NCBI GenBank assembly: GCA_964597945.1
Contig: CAZRAD010000148.1
Coordinates: 1 to 6,176 of the forward strand
Length of the DNA: 6,176 bases
DNA from: JAPEKQ01 sp964597945
Lineage (GTDB): Bacteria > Joyebacterota > Joyebacteria > Joyebacterales > Joyebacteraceae
Direction: 5' to 3'
The position numbers were made by a program, and so were the translations under genes. Shown one piece after another: positions 1 to 6,011 of this stretch (positions within the stretch are counted from its first letter, which is position 1; every line of letters starts with the position of its first letter). Under the pieces are notes generated by a model. It had not been told where the DNA came from, did no database searches, and saw nothing but the letters and a program-made list of their open reading frames with translations.

Positions 1-334
1 CCCTGCTCCCAAAGATCATCGCCCCGAACCCGAGGATCAACCCGAAGAAGATCAGCGATGTTACGACCGCGAGCGTGTCTCGATGTGTGTCGACCGCCGT
101 GTTGTCGAGAAGGATCGTGCCTCGGATGAGAATAATGAGGACGAGAACCTCGACAACGAGCTGTGTGATCGCGATATCCGGCGCCCCCAGGAACAGGAAG
201 GCGACGGACAGCGCGAAGCCGACCGCACTGACCGAGATCACGGCGGACAGGAGGTTCCTGGTCTCGATGGCCACGATGGAACCGATGACCATGAACACCA
301 GGAGCGCGTAGAGCTGTGGAGCGATGTTTGCCAT
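1..334 (-). CDS. MbhD/MrpA C-terminal-type membrane subunit, N-terminal part (runs off window edge)
   Basis: This is a small hydrophobic protein of the MbhD family, which also forms the C-terminal part of MrpA in Na+/H+ antiporters; it belongs to the ion-translocating membrane arm. The 111 visible residues are open at the window edge. Hydrophobic segments lie near residues 8-24, 29-50, 54-76 and 87-108. The family signature GAPDIAITQ sits at 50-58, with an acidic E62 inside the following helix, a position expected to face the ion path. The first three helices match MbhD; the fourth resembles the start of MbhE, so a D-E fusion as in MrpA is possible. ATG at 334 is the only likely start, because an in-frame stop lies upstream at 374-376 with no start codon between. 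It follows the NuoL-like gene after 118 bases. The family call is recognition by eye; the full length is unknown. Confidence 0.8.
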   Translation of the reverse strand, partial: MANIAPQLYALLVFMVIGSIVAIETRNLLSAVISVSAVGFALSVAFLFLGAPDIAITQLVVEVLVLIILIRGTILLDNTAVDTHRDTLAVVTSLIFFGLILGFGAMIFGSR

Positions 335-452
335 ATATCCTCGTCTCCCGCCTGTCTCGTGCGACCCTGACTGTTATCCTTCGATTGTTCAAAGCCCCGA
401 TGCCGCCTGCCGCATCTCGCGCAGCCTCGCGCCACCGGCACTGCAAACTCCG
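335..452. other. 118-base spacer with a GC-rich inverted repeat
   Basis: This is the longest non-coding gap in the window, between the NuoL-like stop and the MbhD-like start. It includes short inverted repeats: CGCG at 418-421 and 428-431 around a 6-base loop, nested inside TGCCG (401-405) and CGGCA (436-440). No T-run follows on the minus strand, so it is not an intrinsic terminator. No convincing small gene was found; the only short reading frames are a few codons long. A role in mRNA processing or in setting different subunit levels is possible but unproven. Confidence 0.35.
345..349 (-). promoter_or_regulatory. Ribosome binding site for the MbhD-like gene
   Basis: Read on the minus strand, GGGAG lies 10 bases before the ATG at 334. 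A second purine stretch, AGGA at 338-341, is only 3 bases from the ATG and is probably too close to be the main site. It supports independent translation initiation for this gene after the longer spacer. Confidence 0.5.
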
Positions 453-2342
453 TTACCTCGCCACGAGCTCCCTGAGGAGCGCCGAGAGCACGGCGAACAC
501 GATCGCGCCGAGCCCGATGACGCACCACGCCAGGTAGGTCGAGAGCACACCGCTGTGCATGGCGCGGAGCCCCTGCACGAACACGTCGCCGATGCGTCCG
601 CCGACCGCGTGGATGTCGAACACCTTCTGTTCGGCATTGATGTAGAAGCCCTTGAACGGCACCATGTCCCTGATGGTCCCGTAGAAACCGCTGCCGGTGA
701 AGTGCATGGCGTCCATGTGCTCGGCCGGCTTGGTCCCGCCGATAAACACGCGACCCACGCGCCGCTTCGAGAACTTGCCGAAGGCGAGCACGATCGCTCC
801 GACGATGAGACCGACGATGATCAGGCCGGTCGCGCCCGACGGATCCCAGAAGCCTCCGCCGAGATCGACGACGCCGCTCACGCTGGTCCCGACGGCCCCG
901 TGGACGATCGGGTTGATGAACGAATCGATCGGCCACTTCGCCCAGACACCGAAGACGATGCAGAGAAGCGCCAGGACGATCATCGGGATGGTCATCAGCC
1001 ACGACGACTCACGCACGTGCGAGAGCGCGCTCGGCTTCTGACCGAGGAAACCCGAGTAGAGAACCTTCACGAACGACGCCAGCGTGAGCGCCGAACCGAA
1101 GAGCGCCGCGATCAGGAAGATCCAGTACGAGTTGAACCCGCGCGCGCCGAGCTCCACGAGTCCCGTGTAGACCATCCACTTCGAGACGAACCCGTTGAAC
1201 GGCGGCACGCCGGAGATGGCGAGCGCCGCGACCGCCGTCACGATGAACGTGATCGGCATCGCTCGCGCAAGACCGCCGAGCTTGTCCACCTCCGTGGTTC
1301 CCGTCTGCTTCTCGATCGAACCCGCCGACAGGAACAGGAGCGTCTTGTAGATGACGTTGTTGAGCATATGGAAGATGCCGCCGGCGATCGCGATCGGGAT
1401 GCCGGTACCGATGCCAAGCACCATGTACCCGACCTGACTCACCGCGTGATATGAGAGCAGCACCTTCAGGTCATGCTGGATGAGCGCCATGAGCACCGCG
1501 CCGACGATGGTGACGGCACCGACGATCATAAGGAGCATCATCAGACCCGGACCGATCGAGAAGATGTCCAGGCTGATCCTCGCAAGAAGATAGATGCCGA
1601 GGAGCTTGTCGATGGCCGCGGGAATGAGCGCCATCACGGGCGTGGGCGCGCCCTCCGCCGCCGCCGGGATCCACGTGTGGAACGGCATCGCTCCGGCCTT
1701 CGTGAGCGCGCCGATCATCATGAGGATGTAGACCCAGGTCGAGTAGGCGTCGCCGACGAATATCGAGAGATCCTTCATCGAGAGCGAACCGTACTTCACC
1801 CAGATGAGCGCGACCGCGAGGAAGAGCGCTGCGTCGGAGAACCCGAGCATCACGAAGCTCTTCGCGGCACCCGCCGCCGCCTCGTCCTTCTTGCTGCCGA
1901 GGTTGACGAAGAGGAACAGGATGACGGTCAGCACCTCCCAGAAGATCAGAAGGAGCAGCAGGCTGTTGGAGAGCAGGGCGCCGCACGTCGCGGCGACCGC
2001 CCACAGCATGAACGCGTAGTACCGCCTCCCGTCGAACTTCTCCGAAAGCCACGACATCGAGTAGAGCGTCACGCCCAGACCGATCAGCGTCGCGAAGATG
2101 AGCGCGAACGCGCTGAAGTGGTTGAGCATGAGATCGAACTGGACGTCGAGGTTCCCGAGCGTCACCCAGGGCCTGGTGAACGCAAGCGGGTACCGGCTGA
2201 ACAGCTGGATGGACGCTATGAGCGCCCACGCCATGCCGGCCAGAGCCAGCACCTCCCTGACGCCCTTCACTCGCCGCGGAACCAGATAGCAGAGTCCGCC
2301 GGCGATGGCCGGGACGACGATGGGAATGAGTATCTGTGGCAT
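453..2342 (-). CDS. Proton/sodium-translocating membrane subunit, NuoL/MbhH/HyfB antiporter-like family
   Basis: This is the large antiporter-like subunit of the membrane arm, thought to move H+ or Na+ using energy from the hydrogenase reaction. The 629-residue protein is almost all hydrophobic helices up to about residue 522. Charged residues expected inside the membrane are present: E136 in the segment ending WEVLTVILF, K215 in GALTKAGAMPFHTWIP (212-226), K246, K293 before SYHAVSQVGY, H325 and K388. Residues 523-600 form a polar, partly amphipathic stretch, followed by a last membrane helix at about 601-624. This tail resembles the C-terminus of NuoL, whose lateral helix runs along the membrane arm, and makes the protein longer than the roughly 510 residues usual for MbhH. 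ATG at 2342 follows a G-rich purine stretch and lies 19 bases after the large-subunit stop. The stop is TAA. The family is certain; the choice between NuoL-like and MbhH-like naming is not. Confidence 0.93.
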   Translation of the reverse strand: MPQILIPIVVPAIAGGLCYLVPRRVKGVREVLALAGMAWALIASIQLFSRYPLAFTRPWVTLGNLDVQFDLMLNHFSAFALIFATLIGLGVTLYSMSWLSEKFDGRRYYAFMLWAVAATCGALLSNSLLLLLIFWEVLTVILFLFVNLGSKKDEAAAGAAKSFVMLGFSDAALFLAVALIWVKYGSLSMKDLSIFVGDAYSTWVYILMMIGALTKAGAMPFHTWIPAAAEGAPTPVMALIPAAIDKLLGIYLLARISLDIFSIGPGLMMLLMIVGAVTIVGAVLMALIQHDLKVLLSYHAVSQVGYMVLGIGTGIPIAIAGGIFHMLNNVIYKTLLFLSAGSIEKQTGTTEVDKLGGLARAMPITFIVTAVAALAISGVPPFNGFVSKWMVYTGLVELGARGFNSYWIFLIAALFGSALTLASFVKVLYSGFLGQKPSALSHVRESSWLMTIPMIVLALLCIVFGVWAKWPIDSFINPIVHGAVGTSVSGVVDLGGGFWDPSGATGLIIVGLIVGAIVLAFGKFSKRRVGRVFIGGTKPAEHMDAMHFTGSGFYGTIRDMVPFKGFYINAEQKVFDIHAVGGRIGDVFVQGLRAMHSGVLSTYLAWCVIGLGAIVFAVLSALLRELVAR

Positions 2343-2361
2343 CTACTTCCCCCCAGGGCCT

Positions 2362-3534
2362 CTAGATGTTCTTCTTAAGCCATTCCGTCTTCTGATGACT
2401 GAGCTTGATCAGGTCGTGCCCGTTGGCTATGCGCTTCCCGGTCGGGTCGATCGCCGCCATCCGCTCCGTGCAGCTGTAGCACGGGTCGATGATGGCGAAG
2501 ATGACCGTCGCGTCCGAGATCGTCTCGCCCTTCACCCGCGGCCGGTACGACGGGATGTTCAGGAACGTCGGCGCCCGCATCTTGTGGCGCTCCGGCATGT
2601 TCGTCCCGTTCGTCCGGATGTAGTGGAAGCTCTCGCCGCGTGGCGCCTCGACGTGACCGATGCCCTCGCCGCGCGGGACCTCCCGGATCTCGTTCCGGAT
2701 CTCCCCGCCGGGCAGGTTCTGGATGCACTGCTTGATGATCTTGACCGACTCGAGCATCTCGAGCAGACGGACGACGGAGACCGCGAGCAGGTCGCCGTCC
2801 GGCTGAACGATGACGTCCCAGTCGCACTCCGCGTACGCGCCGTACGGCTCGTCGCGGCGAAGGTCGATGTCGACGCCGGAGCCTCTGGCCGTCGGGCCGA
2901 GCGTGCCGTAGGCGATCGCGTCTTCCTTGGTCAGGATGCCGACGCCCTTGAGCCTGCCGAGAATGACCGGGTCGTCGAGGACCGCGCCGATGAGCATGTT
3001 GGTGTTGTCGGCGAACTCGTCCATCTGCTTCATGATCTCCGGCCACAGCTCGTCCGGCACGTCGCGGCGGACGCCGCCCGGGCAGTACCAGGCGTAGTTG
3101 TTCCGGTTGCCGGTGATGGCCTCGAGCGCGTCGAGGACCGGCTCGCGGTACTTCCAGCCCCACATGTAGACGGTCCAGTAGCCGATGATGTGGCCGGCGA
3201 GACCGACCCAGAGCATGTGGCTGTGCAGCCGCTCGAGCTCGTGAACGATCGTGCGCAGGTATCGTGCTCTCGGCGTCGGCCCCACACCCGCCGCGTCCTC
3301 GATCGCCAGAGCGGTCGCCCAGCTGTGCGACGCCGAGCAGATACCGCATATCCTCTCAACCAGGAAGCAGTCCTGGTCGAACGTCTTCTCCTGCGCCAGG
3401 AGCTCCATCCCGCGATGGATACGGCCGAGATCGATGTCCGCACTGAGCACGGTCTCGCCGTCTACCTGGAGCGTGATGTATTCGGGCTCCTCGAGAACGG
3501 GGTGGAATGGCCCGATCGGGATCGTGGTGCTCAT
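2362..3534 (-). CDS. Group 4 [NiFe]-hydrogenase large (catalytic) subunit
   Basis: This catalytic subunit interconverts H+ and H2 at a Ni-Fe centre facing the cytoplasm. It has 390 residues. The N-terminal motif RICGIC (61-66) supplies C63 and C66, and the C-terminal motif DPCYSCTER (350-358) supplies C352 and C355. All four Ni-binding cysteines are therefore present, which separates it from complex I NuoD, where they are lost. Other family features are GPFHP at 8-12, the acidic stretch E15-E16, and RAPTFLNIPSYRP at 320-332. After R358, the usual maturation cleavage point, 32 residues remain, suggesting processing by a HycI-type endopeptidase. No such protease or hyp maturation gene is in the window. 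The ATG directly abuts the TAG of the 30 kDa subunit gene, so translation is probably coupled. The exact group 4 subgroup cannot be set by eye; the neighbours favour an Mrp-linked type (Mbh or Mfh-like) over Ech. Confidence 0.95.
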   Translation of the reverse strand: MSTTIPIGPFHPVLEEPEYITLQVDGETVLSADIDLGRIHRGMELLAQEKTFDQDCFLVERICGICSASHSWATALAIEDAAGVGPTPRARYLRTIVHELERLHSHMLWVGLAGHIIGYWTVYMWGWKYREPVLDALEAITGNRNNYAWYCPGGVRRDVPDELWPEIMKQMDEFADNTNMLIGAVLDDPVILGRLKGVGILTKEDAIAYGTLGPTARGSGVDIDLRRDEPYGAYAECDWDVIVQPDGDLLAVSVVRLLEMLESVKIIKQCIQNLPGGEIRNEIREVPRGEGIGHVEAPRGESFHYIRTNGTNMPERHKMRAPTFLNIPSYRPRVKGETISDATVIFAIIDPCYSCTERMAAIDPTGKRIANGHDLIKLSHQKTEWLKKNI

Positions 3535-3963
3535 CTATTCGTCTCTCCTCATCGCGTGGAAGTCCGCCGGTCTGTCGTGGGAGGAGAGGATCTTCCGCGG
3601 GTCGGGATGCCCGGTGAACTCGACTCCGAGAAAGTCGAAGATCTCTCGCTCGATGAAGTCCGCCGCAGGATAGTACTTTGTCAGCGACTCGATCTTCGGG
3701 AACGGCTTGTCGAGCGTCGTTCGAATGTTGACGACCGTCCCGTGCTGGTCCATCCCGAAGTGGTAGAGCAGTTCAATCCCCGTCGATCTGTCGCTCCCCG
3801 TGGCGGTGCACAACCGCCCCTTCTCCACCTCATACATATGCCGCGTCACGGGGATCCAGTCCTCGTTCGAGACCGTCACGTACACGCGTCGTTCGTTGTG
3901 CTCGGAGATATCGACGCGGTCGCCGAACGTGGACCTGAGGTTCTCTATGACCTGTTTGCTCAT
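3535..3963 (-). CDS. NuoC/MbhK/EchD-type 30 kDa hydrogenase subunit
   Basis: This subunit of the peripheral arm is homologous to the 30 kDa subunit of complex I. It binds the large subunit and has no metal site of its own. With the chosen start it has 142 residues. The family signature is at about 101-126: acidic ERE, then FDFLGVEFTGHPDPRKIL, which matches the complex I 30 kDa motif. The N-terminal third has the usual alternating beta-strand pattern (RRVYVTV). The ATG at 3963 has GGGGAG 10 bases upstream and gives an N-terminus typical of the family. A GTG at 4017 in the same frame would add 18 residues rich in Ala and Val and also has an AGGA nearby, so it cannot be excluded. As in Mbh, it is a separate protein and is not fused to the large subunit as in HycE. 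Confidence 0.9.
   Translation of the reverse strand: MSKQVIENLRSTFGDRVDISEHNERRVYVTVSNEDWIPVTRHMYEVEKGRLCTATGSDRSTGIELLYHFGMDQHGTVVNIRTTLDKPFPKIESLTKYYPAADFIEREIFDFLGVEFTGHPDPRKILSSHDRPADFHAMRRDE
3545..3550 (-). promoter_or_regulatory. Ribosome binding site for the large subunit, inside the preceding gene
   Basis: GAGGAG on the minus strand lies 10 bases before the large-subunit ATG and within the last codons of the 30 kDa subunit gene, whose TAG touches that ATG. The layout supports translational coupling of two subunits that bind each other. Confidence 0.6.
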
Positions 3964-3973
3964 CGTCTTCACA

Positions 3974-3979
3974 CTCCCC
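3974..3979 (-). promoter_or_regulatory. Ribosome binding site deciding the start of the 30 kDa subunit
   Basis: GGGGAG on the minus strand lies 10 bases before the ATG at 3963. It favours this start over the in-frame GTG at 4017, which is preceded by the weaker AGGA. Confidence 0.5.
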
Positions 3980-4039
3980 AGAGCTTGGGCGAAAGCGGCC
4001 GCTCTCACGACGGACACTCGCGTCCTGCCGTCCGCCTCG

Positions 4040-4453
4040 CTACAGCGTTCCGATCAGCTTCACGATCGCGCCGATGATGGCCTCCGGACGCGGAGGACAC
4101 CCGGGCACGTACGCGTCGACCGGGATATGCTTGTCAACCGGACCGGCGAAGTTGTAGCCGTCCTTGAAGATACCGCCCGTGCACCCACACGCTCCCAACG
4201 CAACCACCGCGCACGGCTTCGGCGCCTGTTCGTACGCCTCGATCAGCTCGGGCACGACCTTGCGCGGTACGCTGCCCGAGACCAGAAGCACGTCGGCGTG
4301 CTTGACGCTTCCGACGAGCTTGATGCCGAAGCGCTCCACGTCGAACTTCGGGCAGAGGCAGTCGAGCACCTCGATGTCGCAGTTGTTGCATGCGCCCGCG
4401 TTCAGGTGGAACACCCACAGCGATTTCTTGAATCCCCAACTCGTAGCGCCCAT
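4040..4453 (-). CDS. Hydrogenase small subunit, NuoB/HycG/MbhJ family, one [4Fe-4S] cluster
   Basis: This short small subunit carries the proximal [4Fe-4S] cluster that passes electrons to the Ni-Fe site, at the junction with the membrane anchor. It has 137 residues. The motif GACNNCDIEVLD (20-31) supplies C22 and C25; C89 in GACGC (87-91) and C119 in PGCPPRPEA (117-125) complete the four ligands. CxxC in the first motif, instead of the adjacent CC of complex I NuoB, is typical of group 4 hydrogenases. The other cysteines (C32, C34, C81, C91) are not expected ligands. The length is close to that of MbhJ and EchC and lacks the extra cluster domain of respiratory uptake hydrogenases. The ATG follows AGGGGAG by 3 bases and lies 23 bases after the anchor-subunit stop. 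The protein should bind both the large subunit and the NuoH-like anchor. Confidence 0.94.
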   Translation of the reverse strand: MGATSWGFKKSLWVFHLNAGACNNCDIEVLDCLCPKFDVERFGIKLVGSVKHADVLLVSGSVPRKVVPELIEAYEQAPKPCAVVALGACGCTGGIFKDGYNFAGPVDKHIPVDAYVPGCPPRPEAIIGAIVKLIGTL

Positions 4454-4476
4454 GATCTCCCCTGCTCAGTCGCGTC

Positions 4477-5415
4477 CTAGAACCCCAGGATTGCGAGCAC
4501 CATTCCGATGACCGCGATCAACGAGATCGGACCCCAGAAGAACCTGACGGCCTGATCGATCCTGACACGCGGGTTGGTGTTCTTGATAAGGACGATGATC
4601 GTCACGATGATCAGGTACTTCACGATCGTATAGAGGATGTTCCAGCCCGAGAACTGGAGGCCGCCCCAAAAGAGCGTGATGAAGAAGATGGGCAGCGTGA
4701 AGAGCATCATCGCCTGCTGGAGCTTGATCACGGCCAGGGCCGCGCCCGAGTACTCCATGTGCGTCCCGTCCATGATCTCCGTCTCCGCCTCCGGGATGTC
4801 GAACGGCGGATACGTGAGCTTCGCCTGCGCAACGAGGATGCAGACGATGAACGCGAGGATGCAGGATGCGTTGCCGAGGAGGACGCCGTTCGCCTCCTGG
4901 TACGCGATGATGCTGTCGAGCCTCAGCGTCATCGGCGAGACCTTCGTGACCGCGGTGAAGATGGCGATGACGAACGGGAGCTCGTAGGCGAGCACCAGTT
5001 TCATCTCGCGGCTCGCGCCGACGCTGGCAAGCGGGTTCGACGATGCCGACGCGCCGAGAATGATGCCGAGCGACGGGATCGTCAGAAGATAGAGCACGCC
5101 GATGAGGTCACCGACGAAACCCACGCCGCGCAGGTTGGTGAGCCAGAGGATCGTCGAGACGACGCCCACTGCCGCCAGCCCCGCGAGCGGCGCAAGGAAG
5201 AACCCGGCGCGTTTCGCTCCAACCGGAATGACGATCTCTTTCCCCAGCAGCTTGAGAATGTCCGCGAACGGCTGGAACCACGGCGGCCCCACTCTCCACT
5301 GCACCAGGGCGCTCACCTTCCGGTCCACCCACTGCGTGGCGAGACCGCCGACGGCCGTGAAGAGCAGACCGGGGAAGATGAGGAAGCTCAGAATCAACCC
5401 GAGTGTCGAAGCCAT
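4477..5415 (-). CDS. Membrane anchor subunit, NuoH/HycD/MbhM/EchB family
   Basis: This integral membrane subunit holds the hydrogenase arm to the membrane and links electron transfer to ion movement. It has 312 residues with about eight hydrophobic segments (near 1-24, 76-94, 103-121, 141-158, 183-199, 226-250, 260-278 and 293-312). Conserved loops include DRKVSALVQWRVGPPW (31-46), GASREMKLVLAYELP (133-147, with E137 and E145) and PFDIPEAETEIMDG (204-217), which carries D206, E209, E211 and E213. The last loop is the family hallmark at the contact with the small subunit. In complex I the equivalent region lines the quinone cavity; no quinone is required in ferredoxin- or formate-linked hydrogenases. 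The length matches MbhM and HycD. GAGG lies 7 bases upstream of the ATG. It follows the ferredoxin-like gene by 53 bases and precedes the small subunit by 23. Confidence 0.95.
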   Translation of the reverse strand: MASTLGLILSFLIFPGLLFTAVGGLATQWVDRKVSALVQWRVGPPWFQPFADILKLLGKEIVIPVGAKRAGFFLAPLAGLAAVGVVSTILWLTNLRGVGFVGDLIGVLYLLTIPSLGIILGASASSNPLASVGASREMKLVLAYELPFVIAIFTAVTKVSPMTLRLDSIIAYQEANGVLLGNASCILAFIVCILVAQAKLTYPPFDIPEAETEIMDGTHMEYSGAALAVIKLQQAMMLFTLPIFFITLFWGGLQFSGWNILYTIVKYLIIVTIIVLIKNTNPRVRIDQAVRFFWGPISLIAVIGMVLAILGF

Positions 5416-5468
5416 CCTGTTACCTCTCTCTTTGACTTACGTGTCTTGCGAGTTCCTCTGAACGTCGG

Positions 5469-5951
5469 CTACCTCTTCCGCCGCACCGTCTTCGCCACGG
5501 TCCGCGCTCCGCGCATCGCAATGCCGGAATCGTGCGCGATGTCGCCGATCTCTTCGAAGGTCCTGGCGCCGGAGACACAGGTCCCCGCGCACATGGAGTC
5601 CTTCCCCTCGAGCGTGCGCCAGTTGCACAGGTCGCACTTGTCGAGCGTGTGGCGCGTCTTCAGGAGATCGATGGCTCCGAAGGGGCACGCCTGGGCACAC
5701 GACGTACAGCCGCTGCACTTCATGTTGCTGCGGACCACCAGTCCGTCGTCGCGCCGCTTGATCGCCTCCTGCGGACAGGCCGCTTCACAGAGCGGCTGCT
5801 CGCAGTGCCGACAGTTCATCTGCAGCACGATGTTCGTGAGGACCGGCGATGCCTCGAGCTGGTTCTGCATGTTATGCGAATAGAAGCATGCCGCGAGGCA
5901 GCTCTTGCAGCTGATGCAGCGCCCATAGTCCAGGACGTTTCTACAGTTCAT
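5469..5951 (-). CDS. Four-cluster [4Fe-4S] ferredoxin-like electron-transfer protein (HydN/HycB/CooF family)
   Basis: This cytoplasmic iron-sulfur protein probably carries electrons from the enzyme encoded just upstream to the hydrogenase. It has 160 residues and 17 cysteines. They fall into four groups: C12, C15, C18, C22; C47, C50, C55, C59; C79, C82, C85, C89; and C106, C109, C121, C125. This is the arrangement of the DmsB/HycB/HydN/CooF family, with four cubane clusters. C3 is an extra cysteine. There is no signal peptide or membrane helix, so it is soluble. The C-terminal tail from about 145 is basic (ending RRKR). GGGAG lies 6 bases before the ATG. Family members serve formate dehydrogenase H (HycB, HydN) or CO dehydrogenase (CooF); the apparent molybdoenzyme upstream favours the first. 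It is not the two-cluster MbhN/HycF/NuoI type usually found with these hydrogenases. Confidence 0.92.
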   Translation of the reverse strand: MNCRNVLDYGRCISCKSCLAACFYSHNMQNQLEASPVLTNIVLQMNCRHCEQPLCEAACPQEAIKRRDDGLVVRSNMKCSGCTSCAQACPFGAIDLLKTRHTLDKCDLCNWRTLEGKDSMCAGTCVSGARTFEEIGDIAHDSGIAMRGARTVAKTVRRKR

Positions 5952-5976
5952 CCAGCTCTCCCGGGCTTGTCGCTGA

Positions 5977-6005
5977 GTCGCGCGACGGTCCTTCGTCGCC
6001 GCGAC
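5977..6005. other. Strong hairpin in the spacer after the molybdoenzyme gene
   Basis: An inverted repeat forms an 11-bp stem with one bulged C (5999) and a 6-base loop (5988-5993): bases 5977-5982 pair with 6000-6005, and 5983-5987 pair with 5994-5998. It occupies half of the 60-base gap between the upstream stop (6012-6014) and the ferredoxin ATG (5951). No T-run follows on the minus strand, so a classic intrinsic terminator is unlikely. An mRNA-protecting or processing hairpin that sets the ratio of upstream enzyme to hydrogenase is a reasonable inference. Confidence 0.5.
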
Positions 6006-6011
6006 ACGGTG

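Noticed and set aside
238..1002. 254-codon open frame on the minus strand crossing the spacer
   Set aside because: It overlaps the NuoL-like and MbhD-like genes in another frame and its Arg-rich product has no membrane helices, unlike both real proteins.
324..1454. 376-codon open frame on the plus strand
   Set aside because: It is antisense to the NuoL-like gene, has a low-complexity Arg/Asp/Glu/His-rich product and no family motif.
3964..4017. Longer form of the 30 kDa subunit starting at GTG 4017
   Set aside because: The added 18 residues do not look like the family N-terminus and the internal ATG has the stronger ribosome binding site, although the longer form cannot be fully excluded.
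2305..4077. 590-codon open frame on the plus strand
   Set aside because: It lies opposite the large and 30 kDa subunit genes, which carry clear family motifs. Its product is rich in Arg, Asp, Val and Leu without recognisable motifs, as expected for an antisense shadow in GC-rich coding DNA.
2362..4453. Complex I (NADH-quinone oxidoreductase) identity for the NuoB-, NuoC- and NuoD-like genes
   Set aside because: The large subunit keeps both CxxC metal-binding motifs and the small subunit has CxxC in place of the CC of NuoB, which fits a [NiFe] hydrogenase and not a quinone reductase.
4759..5883. 374-codon open frame on the plus strand
   Set aside because: It spans the complementary strand of two conserved genes and their spacer; the composition is that of a shadow frame.
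5952..6011. Intrinsic terminator or promoter for the hydrogenase genes
   Set aside because: The hairpin has no following T-run on the minus strand, and no convincing -35/-10 pair is visible in the 60 bases.
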